From Agarivorans sp. Alg241-V36 (GTDB lineage Bacteria; Pseudomonadota; Gammaproteobacteria; Enterobacterales; Celerinatantimonadaceae): 64,000 nt of DNA. Positions within the stretch are counted from its first letter, which is position 1, and each line of letters opens with the position of its first letter. The notes below the pieces were generated by a model that ran no database searches, had not been told where the DNA came from, and saw only the letters and a program-made list of their open reading frames with translations. Both the position numbers and the translations under genes were made by a program. Below, one piece after another: positions 49,168 to 58,729 of the stretch. Location: positions 1 to 64,000 of the forward strand of contig NZ_UNRE01000012.1 in the NCBI RefSeq assembly GCF_900537085.1. Reading direction: 5' to 3'.

Positions 49168-50331
49168 ATGGAAGTGATTAAAAAATGTCTTCAAGGTAGT
49201 GTCATACTCGCTAGCAGTATTTTGCTTGCAGCCTGTGGCGGTGGCAGTTCAACAGGAGCAGCCAGCGATGCGCAGGTAGAGCTAGACAGTGCTTATTACA
49301 CCGATGTCTATGGATGGAATGCCAGCGGTGGGCTTAACCAAACTCAACTAGGCCGTGGCCTCAATTTAGGCAATTACCTAGAAGCACCTAACGAAGGAGA
49401 GTGGACCGGCGGTCGCTTGTTGGTGCAAGAAGACTTACAGATAATTGCTGATGCGGGCTTTAAAACCGTGCGTATTCCGGTGCGTTGGTCAAATCATGCT
49501 GCTGAATCTTCTCCTTATCAAATAGACGCCAGCTTCATGGCCCGAGTTAAGCAAGTGGTTAATTGGAGCTTGGCTGAAAATCTGCAAGTGGTGTTAAACG
49601 TGCATCACTATGAAGAAATGATGAACGACGGCGAAAATATGCAAGAGTCGCATATTCGCCGTTTAGTAGGGATCTGGCAGCAAATTAGCGAAGAGTTTCC
49701 TTTAAGTGAATTTGGCCAAGAGCAAGTGGTGTTTGAGCTACTCAATGAGCCTAATGGCACCATTGGTTACGATGACTGGAATGACATAATTGCGCGTCTT
49801 ACTCAGCTAATTTGGACCACCATGGCCGCTGAGCAAAACGATGGTAACGAACAACGCACCATTATGATTGGTACTGCTAACTGGGGGCATCCAGACGGTT
49901 TAACCGAGCTAGAGCTGCCCAGTAGTGTCAATTCGGATAACACCATTGTTACGGTTCACTACTACGAACCCTTCTACTTTACTCACCAAGGCGCCGATTG
50001 GGTAAGTGGTTCTAACGATTGGATTGGCACGCCATGGTTAGGCACCGAATTAGATCAGCAACCTTTGATTGAACTATTCGACCGAGTTACCGCTTGGAAT
50101 GAACAAGCTGGCCGTGGCTTTGAGATATTTATGGGCGAATACGGTGTGTACTCGCTGCACTCTGAGCCCGACCATCAGCGGGCCTGGACAGCTTTTATCG
50201 CTCGAGAAGCAGAGAAACGCAATATTAGTTGGGCCTATTGGGAGTATGCCTCTGGCTTTGGTGCTTATGACCCTGAAGCAGGCGCTTGGCGACCAGCCCT
50301 TATCGAAGGTTTAATTCCCACTTCACTGTAG
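49168..50331 (+). CDS. GH5-family endoglucanase-like lipoprotein
   Basis: 387 residues from MEVIKKCL; a TTG five codons earlier is less likely. Lipobox LLAAC gives acyl-Cys23, followed by GGGSSTGAAS. The (beta/alpha)8 GH5 fold shows RGLNLGNYLE near 63-72, Arg in VRIPVRWS, VVLNVHHYEE near 141-150, acid/base Glu194 in LLNEPNG, VTVHYYEP near 261-268, and nucleophile Glu324 in FMGEYGVYS. It most likely cuts beta-1,4- or mixed beta-glucans at the cell surface. No CBM is present. It stands alone and is not next to the sugar locus. Confidence 0.88.
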   Translation: MEVIKKCLQGSVILASSILLAACGGGSSTGAASDAQVELDSAYYTDVYGWNASGGLNQTQLGRGLNLGNYLEAPNEGEWTGGRLLVQEDLQIIADAGFKTVRIPVRWSNHAAESSPYQIDASFMARVKQVVNWSLAENLQVVLNVHHYEEMMNDGENMQESHIRRLVGIWQQISEEFPLSEFGQEQVVFELLNEPNGTIGYDDWNDIIARLTQLIWTTMAAEQNDGNEQRTIMIGTANWGHPDGLTELELPSSVNSDNTIVTVHYYEPFYFTHQGADWVSGSNDWIGTPWLGTELDQQPLIELFDRVTAWNEQAGRGFEIFMGEYGVYSLHSEPDHQRAWTAFIAREAEKRNISWAYWEYASGFGAYDPEAGAWRPALIEGLIPTSL

Positions 50332-50342
50332 TTACTCCTTTC

Positions 50343-50370
50343 TAGCGCTAGCTAATTTTTGCTAGCGCTA
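50343..50370. promoter_or_regulatory. Perfect inverted repeat after the GH5 gene
   Basis: TAGCGCTAGC, eight AT-rich bases, GCTAGCGCTA. Each arm also holds the 8-bp palindrome TAGCGCTA. It may be the GH5 terminator (weak T tract) or a pair of operator sites for the GH5 or asmA region. Confidence 0.5.
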
Positions 50371-50508
50371 AATATTTCCTCACCAGCTATTATCTTATTG
50401 CTAATCAAACACTATAGTTTGTTAGTAGGTTTACAATATCAATATTAAATTCAAGCTATTAGCTTACGCTCTAGTAGCCAAATAACTGTTGAAACTGTGA
50501 TAGTAGTG

Positions 50509-53500
50509 ATGAAAATGAAGCCCTGGCTCACGCGAAGTCTAATTGGTTTAACGGTGTTAGTTGCAATTCTGCTGCTTCCCTTTGTTATGTTATTGGTGGG
50601 GCTAAAGGTAGAAATTGGCGACAGCCGTCAGCTGCTTACTAATATGCTTAGTGAGCAATTGCAACGTGAGGTGCGAATTAAAGGCGCTATTCAACTGGAA
50701 TTGTCTTTTCGTCCCGCTATTACTGTAGAAAATATCCACATTGCCAACCCTAGTGGCTTTGGTGAACAAAGCTTTGCCCAAGTGCGTAAAGCCAGTGCGC
50801 AAGTTCAAGTATTGCCCTTATTAAGACAGCACTTAGAAATTGAACAAATATTGCTAGATGGCTTTTATCTCGACTTGGTAAGAAATGTTGCTGGCGAAAA
50901 CAATTGGCAATTTGCTAGCGGCGCACCAGAGCAGAGTTCAACAGCAGCTCCCGCAGAATCTACTGAACAACAAAACACTAATGACTTTACTTGGCAGGGT
51001 ACTAACTACAGTTTCGAGATTGAAGATCAAATCCTGATAAGCGATGCCAGAATTAACTACGCCGACCAAGCCGCAGAAGCAGTTCTAAAATGGCAACTAG
51101 AAGAGCTAAAACTCACCTCTTTAGACAGTGAAACACTGGCGATGACAGCCAGGGGAAGCATGTTAGATGAGCGTTATTCCTTAGATTCAACTTGGCAGCT
51201 AGAGCCCTTACTGCAAGGGCGCGCGGGCGACATACAGTTAAATATGCAAGTGGCAGACGCGAAGCTAGGGCTATCGGGGCAGTTGGCACCGCAAAAAGAA
51301 AGCAACAGCTATTTGGAGCTAAGTATTGATTGGCAAAATGCTGATTCAATCGCGCGCTTGCTGGGTGAAAATCTGTCGCATATGGCGCCGATTAAGCTTG
51401 AGACACGTTTTGATGGCAAGCCCGGTGCGTATAGCTTGTCGCCAATTACTGCCACTTTGGGTAGCAGTGAGTTTTCTGGAGAGTTGGCGCTAACTGGGCG
51501 TGAGCCAGTGGCAATTAATGGCAAGCTAGCCATCAATCAAATTGACCTAAGTGCTTGGCTTCCTGCCGAAGCGACTGACGCTTTACCACAACAAAACTCC
51601 AATCTAGATTCAGCAGAGCAAGCAAAAAACCAGACTATTGCTCAAGTGCAACAGGTTGAAGCGCAGGCCGAAGAGCTTCCTTTATTGCAGATTATTCGAT
51701 ACTGGTTCAATCAAGCAGATGCTGATTTGTCTTTAAACATTGGCGAAATACTGGGGCTGCCGTTAGAGGTATCTTCAGTTAGCTTAGGCTTAAAAGTGGA
51801 GGGTGAAAAACTAAAAGCACCGCTGCGCGCGGTGGTTGATGATATTCGCTTTCGCGGCAACCTTAAAGCCAGTGTAGAGAATGACAGTTTAAATACATCA
51901 ATGCGTTTGGTTGCGCAAAAGTCACCACTAGATAAGTTGGCTAGTCGTATTCCTGTGTTGGCAGGGAGCACCGGAAGTATTGGCCGCTCGGTATTGCGCA
52001 TTAGTGCCTCTGGCAGTGATGTGACACAGTTATTAGCCAGTAGCGAATTTAACTACAAAATCGAAGACAGCCGTATGAGCCTGCCAGCAGGCACTAGGTT
52101 TGATATTAAAAGTGCTAATTTACATGCCAGTTTAGACAGTGAGCTAGAGCTAAACCTTGACGGTGTGCTACTGGATATTCCGGTTAATGCGCTTATCCAC
52201 ACCAGCCCTGTGCGCGCCATGCTTGAGCAACAAGCTTGGAAAGTGCGTATGCAACTAGATTCTCCGGCCATCCAACTAGATTTAAATGGGGAGCTACCCA
52301 GTGGGGTATGGCAGCAAGGAGCAAGCTTAGATCTTAAGGCAAACTCACCACAAATTGGTTTGTTAGCGCCTTGGTTGGGAGTAGATAGCAAAGCTCAAGG
52401 GCCACTCAAGCTCGAGCTAGCCATTCAGGCTCAGCAAGGAAAATCCTCACTCAATATTAGCCAACTGCAGATAGCAGATAGTAAGGGAACCATTCAAGCC
52501 AGTTGGGATAAAAGTAAAACCGAGCAAGGCTTGGTGAGTGTTGAATCAGCCTGGCAAGGTATTCACTTGGCTCAATTAATGGATTTAATGCCCAGTGAAG
52601 CAGCAAAACCAGTAATTGAAGAAGATAAAAAATCTGATAAGCCGCCCAGTGAACAGAACACTATCAATATTCGTGTGCCTATATTGCCGCAAGGCTTTGC
52701 TATTCATGATGCTGATCTTGCAATTAGTATCGAAGAGCTGATACTCGGTGAACATCAACTTGAACGCATAGAGTTACAAGCGTCTGCGCGAGATGGCTGG
52801 TTGCAGCAAGCGCCATTTAGTGCTGAATTTGCCCAGAGCAAAATAGCCGGCAATGCGACACTCGACCTACGTAGCTCACCACTTAAGCTCGATTTTAATA
52901 TTGCTAGCGAGCAACCCAACATCGCTCAATTACTTAAACAGCTTAATATTGCCGAGCAAGCAAACCTCGCTTTAGACCGCGCCGAGTTGGATTTGTCTTT
53001 GCAAGGAGATAACGTGGCTCAGCTATTAGCAAGCACCACACTCTCTGCCAAGCTCATCGGTGGCTATTGGGATTTAGTTGACCCCAATACTCAAGCCAGC
53101 GCACGAATCGAATTAGATGAAGGCAGCTTAAGCGCTAGCCCCAAGCAGCCTTTGGCCTTAGCCTTAAATGGCGAGTTAAAAAAACTACCTCTGAATGTAA
53201 AACTAAGCACACTAAGCTTGGCTGAGTTTACTCAAAAACCTAGCGAGCTACCCCTCAATCTTAGCTTGGATGTGAACCAAGTTAATTTACAAGCTAAGGC
53301 CACACTGCCGCGCCCTGTGTCGCTAAATAACCTGAGCCTTGCAATGCAGCTCACCAGCCCCAGTTTAAGTCAGTTAGACAGCTTACATGGCATTCAGTTA
53401 CCGCCATTTGGTCCAATAAAACTGGCCGGTGAATTGCTGATTAGCGACCAAGGGTACGCGATTAATAACATGTTATTGGCAGTGGCTAATAGCCAGCTTA

Positions 53501-54561
53501 GCGGTCAAGCAAGTTTAAACACGCTTGGTCAAAAGCCCCAGTTCGATATTGGAATTAGCGCAAATAACATTCAGCTGGACGATTTTAGAACTGGCGACTG
53601 GCAGGGCCTAGAGCAAGACTTGGCTTCATCAGACCCTCAGCCGCAGCAAGAAAGTGACCTTGAGGTCAACGAACAGGATGAGGCAGAAAAAGCCGCACAA
53701 CCCTTGTTAAGCCAAGCGGTGCTGCAGCGTTTAAATGCTAACTTTGCCTTGGATGTTGAACGGGTTAAATCTGGTAATGATTGGCTAGGTGAGGGCAAAC
53801 TGTATTGGCAGTTGCAAGATGGCAGCTTGCGCTTGGCACCTTTGTGGTTAGCCCTACCGGGTGGTGAAATTGATATTAGTGGCGAGTTAAGCGCTACAGA
53901 CAGCGGATTTTACAGTCAACTAAAAGCAGAGATAGAGAACTTTGATTACGGCTTGTTAGCCAGGCGGATAAAGCCTGATACTGATATGCGCGGCACCTTT
54001 AGTTTGAACCTTGATGTTAACAGCGAGTTTGAACAACTAGAACAGTGGCTAGAAAGTGCTAATGGCAAGGTAGGCTTTGCGGTATGGCCAAAAGAGTTTG
54101 AAGCCGGCATCATGGATTTATGGGCGGTAAGCCTAGCCAGTGCGGTGGTACCCGAGTTGGATGACTCGGAAAAATCAGTGCTTAACTGTGTGGTTGCCGC
54201 CTTTGATAGTAATAACGGACAGTTGGTTCAAAACTTACTGCTGGCTGATACCTCACGCATGAGAGTGTTGGGTGAAACAGAAGTCGACTTTAAACAACAA
54301 CAAGTAAAAATGGTGCTGCGACCAAAAGCAAAACGCGCCCAGATATTTGGTTTATCTACTCCGGTACAAGTCACCGGAAGCTTTGAAGATTTTAAAGTGG
54401 GTGTCGCCAGTGGTGGCCTAATTGGCACCACCATTCGCTTTGTTACCAGCCCAGTGGTGTCGCCACTGCGTTGGATAGTTGAAGCGCCGCTTGATGCCGA
54501 TGGCAGTGAGCTATGTCGCCAAGCCTGGCAGCAAGCTAAACAGGTAGATGTAACCAACTGA
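50509..54561 (+). CDS. AsmA-family inner-membrane-anchored protein
   Basis: 1350 residues from MKMKPWLTRSLIGL; a GTG four codons earlier also opens the frame. One N-terminal membrane segment (~8-32) is followed by a long periplasmic part made of repeating amphipathic beta strands. The AsmA start pattern LLTNMLSEQLQREVRIKGAI is near 42-61 and an AsmA C-terminal region at ~1090-1290 (ANGKVGFAVWPKEFEAGIMDLWAVS in parts). AsmA/TamB-type proteins form bridges thought to carry lipids between membranes. It is about twice the length of E. coli AsmA and similar to YhjG/YicH-type members. Low-complexity Gln/Glu linkers occur near 145, 365 and 1045. Confidence 0.88.
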   Translation: MKMKPWLTRSLIGLTVLVAILLLPFVMLLVGLKVEIGDSRQLLTNMLSEQLQREVRIKGAIQLELSFRPAITVENIHIANPSGFGEQSFAQVRKASAQVQVLPLLRQHLEIEQILLDGFYLDLVRNVAGENNWQFASGAPEQSSTAAPAESTEQQNTNDFTWQGTNYSFEIEDQILISDARINYADQAAEAVLKWQLEELKLTSLDSETLAMTARGSMLDERYSLDSTWQLEPLLQGRAGDIQLNMQVADAKLGLSGQLAPQKESNSYLELSIDWQNADSIARLLGENLSHMAPIKLETRFDGKPGAYSLSPITATLGSSEFSGELALTGREPVAINGKLAINQIDLSAWLPAEATDALPQQNSNLDSAEQAKNQTIAQVQQVEAQAEELPLLQIIRYWFNQADADLSLNIGEILGLPLEVSSVSLGLKVEGEKLKAPLRAVVDDIRFRGNLKASVENDSLNTSMRLVAQKSPLDKLASRIPVLAGSTGSIGRSVLRISASGSDVTQLLASSEFNYKIEDSRMSLPAGTRFDIKSANLHASLDSELELNLDGVLLDIPVNALIHTSPVRAMLEQQAWKVRMQLDSPAIQLDLNGELPSGVWQQGASLDLKANSPQIGLLAPWLGVDSKAQGPLKLELAIQAQQGKSSLNISQLQIADSKGTIQASWDKSKTEQGLVSVESAWQGIHLAQLMDLMPSEAAKPVIEEDKKSDKPPSEQNTINIRVPILPQGFAIHDADLAISIEELILGEHQLERIELQASARDGWLQQAPFSAEFAQSKIAGNATLDLRSSPLKLDFNIASEQPNIAQLLKQLNIAEQANLALDRAELDLSLQGDNVAQLLASTTLSAKLIGGYWDLVDPNTQASARIELDEGSLSASPKQPLALALNGELKKLPLNVKLSTLSLAEFTQKPSELPLNLSLDVNQVNLQAKATLPRPVSLNNLSLAMQLTSPSLSQLDSLHGIQLPPFGPIKLAGELLISDQGYAINNMLLAVANSQLSGQASLNTLGQKPQFDIGISANNIQLDDFRTGDWQGLEQDLASSDPQPQQESDLEVNEQDEAEKAAQPLLSQAVLQRLNANFALDVERVKSGNDWLGEGKLYWQLQDGSLRLAPLWLALPGGEIDISGELSATDSGFYSQLKAEIENFDYGLLARRIKPDTDMRGTFSLNLDVNSEFEQLEQWLESANGKVGFAVWPKEFEAGIMDLWAVSLASAVVPELDDSEKSVLNCVVAAFDSNNGQLVQNLLLADTSRMRVLGETEVDFKQQQVKMVLRPKAKRAQIFGLSTPVQVTGSFEDFKVGVASGGLIGTTIRFVTSPVVSPLRWIVEAPLDADGSELCRQAWQQAKQVDVTN

Positions 54562-54745
54562 TTTACTGTGGCAGATTTTGGCAGCGAGCATTGCCTACTG
54601 ATCATATGTAGGATGGCAATGTTCATAAGCTAAATTGGAGTCTGCTCACTAAATGCAAATTTTTCAGTTGCTTAGCTTTAAGTTAGCTTGAAAAGTCGAT
54701 GCTTCGCGCTACCCTTAATACAGCTGGTATTTAAGGAAGCACAAA

Positions 54746-55570
54746 ATGCCCTCTCTTATTAAACACCTATTCCTGCTTGCTGCATTAAACTGTTCTCAGG
54801 GAGTTGCTGCCTCAGACTTAACTATTTGTAATCGCTTGGTGGTAACCGGTAACGCGGAATATCCGCCTATTTTGTGGCGAGACCAAAATAACCCCGGAAA
54901 GCTCACCGGCCTTGCCATCGAGTTACTCGAATTAGCTTTAATGGACACCGATATTAGCGTAGATGCTCGAGACCGTGGTGTCTGGGCTAGAGCATTACAA
55001 GAAGCTAAACACGGTGAAGTAGACATGTTGGCCGGAGCGTTTTTAACTAATGAACGACAGCAATATATGGACTACATTGTGCCGCAGTTTACCGACGTGC
55101 CCAGCGTGGTGTGGACCAAAAAAGGCAATGAGTTTAACTATCAAAAATGGGAAGACTTATTAGATCGCCGTGGAGGAACATTGGTCAATAATAGTTTTGG
55201 CCAAGACTTTGATACCTACGCCAAAGCCAATTTGAAGATCCTAAGTAGTGCGTCGGCAGAGCGCTCTTTTGCTATGTTGTTAGCCGATCGCTTCGACTAT
55301 GTACTTTACGAGCTCTATCAAGGTTTAACCATTTTGGAATCTGCAGGCCTAAAATCTAAAGTGGTACCTTTAGACAATCCCATTTCTGTAGAAGGTTTAT
55401 ATTTCACCTTTTCTAAAAAGTCAGGCTGTAATAGCGAGGAGTTAAGGCGTCATTTAAGCGAGCGGGTTACTCAGCTGACTAAGTTTAATACCTTTGACCA
55501 GCTCTTCGATAAGCACATGCAAGCCTGGTTGTTACAGCAATCTAATTTTGGTGTGGTACCGCGTAACTAA
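54746..55570 (+). CDS. Periplasmic solute-binding protein family 3-like protein
   Basis: 274 residues with a signal peptide (1-22, ending GVAA). SBP_bac_3 features are YPPILWRDQNNPGKLTGLAIELLEL, the WARALQEAKHGEVDMLAGAF block and a late YVLYELYQGL. No transport genes are adjacent. The ligand is unknown. A distant relative lies at 17398. Confidence 0.82.
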   Translation: MPSLIKHLFLLAALNCSQGVAASDLTICNRLVVTGNAEYPPILWRDQNNPGKLTGLAIELLELALMDTDISVDARDRGVWARALQEAKHGEVDMLAGAFLTNERQQYMDYIVPQFTDVPSVVWTKKGNEFNYQKWEDLLDRRGGTLVNNSFGQDFDTYAKANLKILSSASAERSFAMLLADRFDYVLYELYQGLTILESAGLKSKVVPLDNPISVEGLYFTFSKKSGCNSEELRRHLSERVTQLTKFNTFDQLFDKHMQAWLLQQSNFGVVPRN

Positions 55571-55610
55571 GCGCTAAGTTGGGCTTAGTTACTGGGCTTA
55601 GCTATTGGGC

Positions 55611-55838
55611 TTACTTATCTTTGCTTGAGATTTTTTCTGCACTAACAGCGGTGTTGGCTTCTTGCCAACCTCGAGTGTCATTAATTAGCTGTTCAACCAT
55701 TTCTACCTTACCAACAACATTCCCTTCATCTAACACCACCAAGCTATTGTTCTGCTCTTCAATCTGAAAATGTGTGCAGATGATTTCATTGTCTCGATAT
55801 CCGGCAGAATTAAAAAAGTGAATCTTGTAAGTATTCAT
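55611..55838 (-). CDS. Small hypothetical protein
   Basis: 75 residues, no signal peptide or membrane segment. Begins MNTYKIHFFNSAGYRDNEI and continues with short beta-strand-like runs (NNSLVVLDEGNVVGKVEM) and a charged C-terminus. Composition and codon use look like a real gene, and it has its own space between two plus-strand genes, but I do not recognise the family. Confidence 0.6.
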   Translation of the reverse strand: MNTYKIHFFNSAGYRDNEIICTHFQIEEQNNSLVVLDEGNVVGKVEMVEQLINDTRGWQEANTAVSAEKISSKDK

Positions 55839-55994
55839 GCCTTCGCCTCGATTTGAAGAGCAATCAATTGCCTTTCATCATTATTTGGGAGTTTTGTTGT
55901 ATTTTAGGAGATGAAATCGCTATTAAGCAATTGTAGTGAAGAGTATTGTTCATTTGTTTTGATGTTCATCGTTCTTGTCTAGTGAGTAACTGAA

Positions 55995-57167
55995 ATGCTA
56001 TTGCTGTTAGCGATTATTTATCTAGCCTTTATTAGCCTTGGCCTACCTGATTCGTTATTGGGCTCTTCCTGGCCAATCATGCGTGGCGACTTAAATGCCA
56101 GCCTTGAGTTTGCTGGTGTTATATCTATTGTGGTGAGCGCGGGAACCGTGGTATCGAGCTTGTTATCCACCCGAGTTACCCATCGATTTGGTACCGGTAA
56201 GGTGGTTGCCTTTAGTGTACTAATGACCGCAATAGCATTGTTCGGGTTTTGCTTAAGCCTAAACCCATGGCTACTAGTGCTGCTAGCTGTGCCTCTTGGC
56301 TTGGGTGCAGGGGCAGTAGACGCAGCCTTAAATAACTTTGTTGCGATAAACTACAAAGCAAAACACATGAACTATCTACACTCTTTTTGGGGTGTAGGCG
56401 CAACCGCTGGGCCATTAATCATGGCGCTGTATTTAAGCCAACAACAAGGCTGGCGCGAAGGTTATGCCACCATTTCCTATATTCAATTTGCCTTAGTGGC
56501 GGTGCTGCTTTTAGCACTGCCGCTGTGGAAGCGGGCAGCTAGCGAAAGTTTGGCGGCGGGTGGAGAGCAGCCCGCGCCTATAAGTAATCGCAATGCCGTA
56601 AAAATAAAAGGCGTTAAACTGCAGCTACTCACCTTCTTTTGCTATTGTTCTTTAGAGGCTGGAACCGGCTTGTGGGCAGCTAGTTACCTGATTAGCCAGC
56701 TACAAGTGAGTGCCGCTAATGCAGCCTTTTGGACAGCTATGTATTTCTTGGGCATTACCCTGGGGCGCTTTATTTGTGGCTTTGTCTCTGAGCGAATAGC
56801 GGAAGACAAACTGGTGCGCGCTGGAGTGCTAAGCATATTGGTCGGTGTTGTATTGTTGCTTATTCCTGGCGGGGCTATGCTGGCGAAAATTGGCTTAATG
56901 TTGATAGGTTTTGGCTGCGCACCAATCTACCCAAATACAATCCACCTAACGCCGCAGCGTTTTGGTAAGCATGCATCGCAGGCGATTATTGGTTTGTCGA
57001 TGGCTTGCGCTTATGTGGGGACAACCCTAATGCCACCGTTTATTGGGCTGCTGGCAGCCTCTAGCTCCTTTGTTGTGTTGCCCATAGCTTTGTTAGTGTT
57101 TAGCGCTTTAATGCTGTTTAGTACCGAGCGTCTTAAGCATTGGCCACAATCGCAGCAAAACAATTAG
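55995..57167 (+). CDS. MFS transporter
   Basis: 390 residues with about 12 membrane segments. LGLPDSLLGSSWPIMRGDL near the start resembles the FucP/sugar-MFS-like subgroup. The loop-2/3 motif appears as RVTHRFGTGKVV, and MNYLHSFWGVGATAGPL near 115-131 is the fucose-permease-like 'H.f.G.G' pattern. The substrate is unknown. The phosphoribosyltransferase gene follows after 44 bp. Confidence 0.88.
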   Translation: MLLLLAIIYLAFISLGLPDSLLGSSWPIMRGDLNASLEFAGVISIVVSAGTVVSSLLSTRVTHRFGTGKVVAFSVLMTAIALFGFCLSLNPWLLVLLAVPLGLGAGAVDAALNNFVAINYKAKHMNYLHSFWGVGATAGPLIMALYLSQQQGWREGYATISYIQFALVAVLLLALPLWKRAASESLAAGGEQPAPISNRNAVKIKGVKLQLLTFFCYCSLEAGTGLWAASYLISQLQVSAANAAFWTAMYFLGITLGRFICGFVSERIAEDKLVRAGVLSILVGVVLLLIPGGAMLAKIGLMLIGFGCAPIYPNTIHLTPQRFGKHASQAIIGLSMACAYVGTTLMPPFIGLLAASSSFVVLPIALLVFSALMLFSTERLKHWPQSQQNN

Positions 57168-57211
57168 CCACAAGCTAAACTGGTTTGATAATTAACAGTG
57201 CGGAGTGGGAA

Positions 57212-57787
57212 ATGGCAAATGAAGATATTGGTGAACTAGTATTTAGTTCGCAGCAGATAAGCCAAGGTGTAAGCGCGGTAGCCAAGCAGCTTAACCAAAA
57301 ATACCTCGGTGAATCGCTGGTGGTGATAAGCGTAGTACCGGGTGGGATGTTATTTGCCGCGGACTTAGTGCGTCAGTTAGATCTTGACCTAGCCATGGAC
57401 TATATATCTTGCCCACATACCCCGGGTAGTAGAAATAACGATTCCAATATCGAGTACCAGCAAAACATCAACATCGAGAATCAACATGTGATTGTTATCG
57501 ACGATGCCATCGAGTCGGGAGGCACCATGCAGCGCTTAATCGCTCATCTATCTAAGCACTATGCTCCCAAAAGCTTGGCGGTGGCCTGTTTATTAGTGAA
57601 ACCTAGCAGGGTAACTATTGCCGCAGAGCAGCATTACGCATTTGAAATGGACAACGATGATTTACTCGTAGGTTACGGCTTGCCTTGGAACAATCTGTAT
57701 AGAAACCTGCCTTATATTTCTAAACTTAATACTTTGGACAAACAAGGCTTAGCAATATCTGGAGATAACCAGCATGGCAGGAATTAG
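57212..57787 (+). CDS. Phosphoribosyltransferase domain protein
   Basis: 191 residues from MANEDIGELVF, preceded by GGAGTGGG; the frame opens nine codons earlier with TTG. The PRPP loop HVIVIDDAIESGGTMQRLI near 96-114 and the earlier VISVVPGGMLFAADLVRQL identify a type I PRTase similar to hypoxanthine-guanine enzymes (the usual VlkG..fa block). It overlaps the ACT-domain gene by 14 bp. The base used is not predictable. Confidence 0.83.
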   Translation: MANEDIGELVFSSQQISQGVSAVAKQLNQKYLGESLVVISVVPGGMLFAADLVRQLDLDLAMDYISCPHTPGSRNNDSNIEYQQNINIENQHVIVIDDAIESGGTMQRLIAHLSKHYAPKSLAVACLLVKPSRVTIAAEQHYAFEMDNDDLLVGYGLPWNNLYRNLPYISKLNTLDKQGLAISGDNQHGRN

Positions 57788-58178
57788 CGATTTGGATGAA
57801 CTATTGGCTTCAATGCAGCCCAAACTACTTGAGGCTGAATATGTGTTTTGTAGCGTTAAAGGAAGAATAGGCGAATATCTTGAGCTGGAACCCGTAGCGT
57901 CTTTTATCGAGTCGGAAGGTTTAACGCTTGTGCTTAAAAAAACAGTGGCCGAGAGCGCTGGTTTATTATTTGAGGGCAGTTATAGCCAAATTACCCTAAC
58001 GGTGCATTCCAGTTTAGATGCGGTGGGTTTAACCGCTGCAGTTTCCACTAAGCTCGCTTCAAAAGGCATAAGTGCTAATGTAATCGCAGCTTACTATCAT
58101 GACCATATTTTTGTTCAAACTAGCAAGGCACAGGCGGCAATGTTAGCGCTGCAAGAGTTTGGTGCTCAGCTCGAATAA
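57774..58178 (+). CDS. ACT-domain protein (DUF2241/ACT_7-like)
   Basis: 134 residues. Two ACT-like halves: YVFCSVKGRIGEYLELEPVASFIESEGLTLVL (in parts) and a C-terminal ITLTVHSSLDAVGLTAAVSTKL plus GISANVIAAYYHDHIFV. This matches the two-domain ACT proteins that bind amino acids. The 14-bp overlap with the PRTase gene suggests co-translation. Function unknown. Confidence 0.82.
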   Translation: MAGISDLDELLASMQPKLLEAEYVFCSVKGRIGEYLELEPVASFIESEGLTLVLKKTVAESAGLLFEGSYSQITLTVHSSLDAVGLTAAVSTKLASKGISANVIAAYYHDHIFVQTSKAQAAMLALQEFGAQLE

Positions 58179-58263
58179 CTGGCTTGTGTGAATAAAGAAA
58201 GGTTTGAGAGTACAGAGCTAAGAAGTGCTTGTTTCAATTAAGATTAGAGTTTTCAGAAGCAAA

Positions 58264-58290
58264 TAAAAAGCCGCTCTTAGCGGCTTTTGA
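58264..58290 (-). terminator. HopJ gene terminator
   Basis: AAAAGCCGCT / AGCGGCTTTT with a CTT loop and an A/T run; convergent gene ends lie on both sides, so it may act in both directions. Confidence 0.9.
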
Positions 58291-58294
58291 TGTT

Positions 58295-58648
58295 TTAGGC
58301 TTTGGCGCTTAGCGCTGGCTGGCTGAAGCTAATGCCATTCCAACCATTTTTAATAAACTGACGAATGTTTTGGTGATCATCACCGTAAGGCGTAGACAAT
58401 ACATCTTGGTAGTATTGTCCAAACAAGGCTAGGGTTTGTTGTTTGCTTAATTCGTTTAATTGACCAAAGGCAAATACTTTACATGAACCTGAGTTTTCAC
58501 CTTCGGCATTGTTTTGTTTTCCATTACTAAACGCACTTGGTGTGAACTCGTAGTTTGCATCAATAATCTTCATACTATCTTCAAAGCGAATTTGATCGGG
58601 ATCTTTAGTAAGAACTTCAACAAAGTTAGCGATATCTGCCTGTGCCAT
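58295..58648 (-). CDS. HopJ type III effector family protein
   Basis: 117 residues. Nearly every family landmark is present: FEDSMKIIDANYEFTPSAFSNG, AGENxGSCKVF-type block (AEGENSGSCKVFAF), LFGQYYQDVL, PYGDDHQNIRQFIKNGW. The family was named from a Pseudomonas syringae candidate effector, but homologues are common in free-living marine bacteria with no type III system. None is visible here. The actual role is unknown. Confidence 0.92.
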   Translation of the reverse strand: MAQADIANFVEVLTKDPDQIRFEDSMKIIDANYEFTPSAFSNGKQNNAEGENSGSCKVFAFGQLNELSKQQTLALFGQYYQDVLSTPYGDDHQNIRQFIKNGWNGISFSQPALSAKA

Positions 58649-58729
58649 GAATTACGTCCTGTATTATTGGTATATTCGCGCTTACCTTATTTGAGAATAT
58701 CGTCTCGGGTCAAGAAAAAATCAACCGAT

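Noticed and set aside
49168-54561. GH5 enzyme and AsmA-family gene as one functional unit
   Set aside because: A strong inverted repeat and 177 bp separate them, and the families have no known link.
58295-58648. Type III secretion effector
   Set aside because: The family name comes from plant pathogens; no secretion genes are present and homologues are widespread in free-living marine bacteria.
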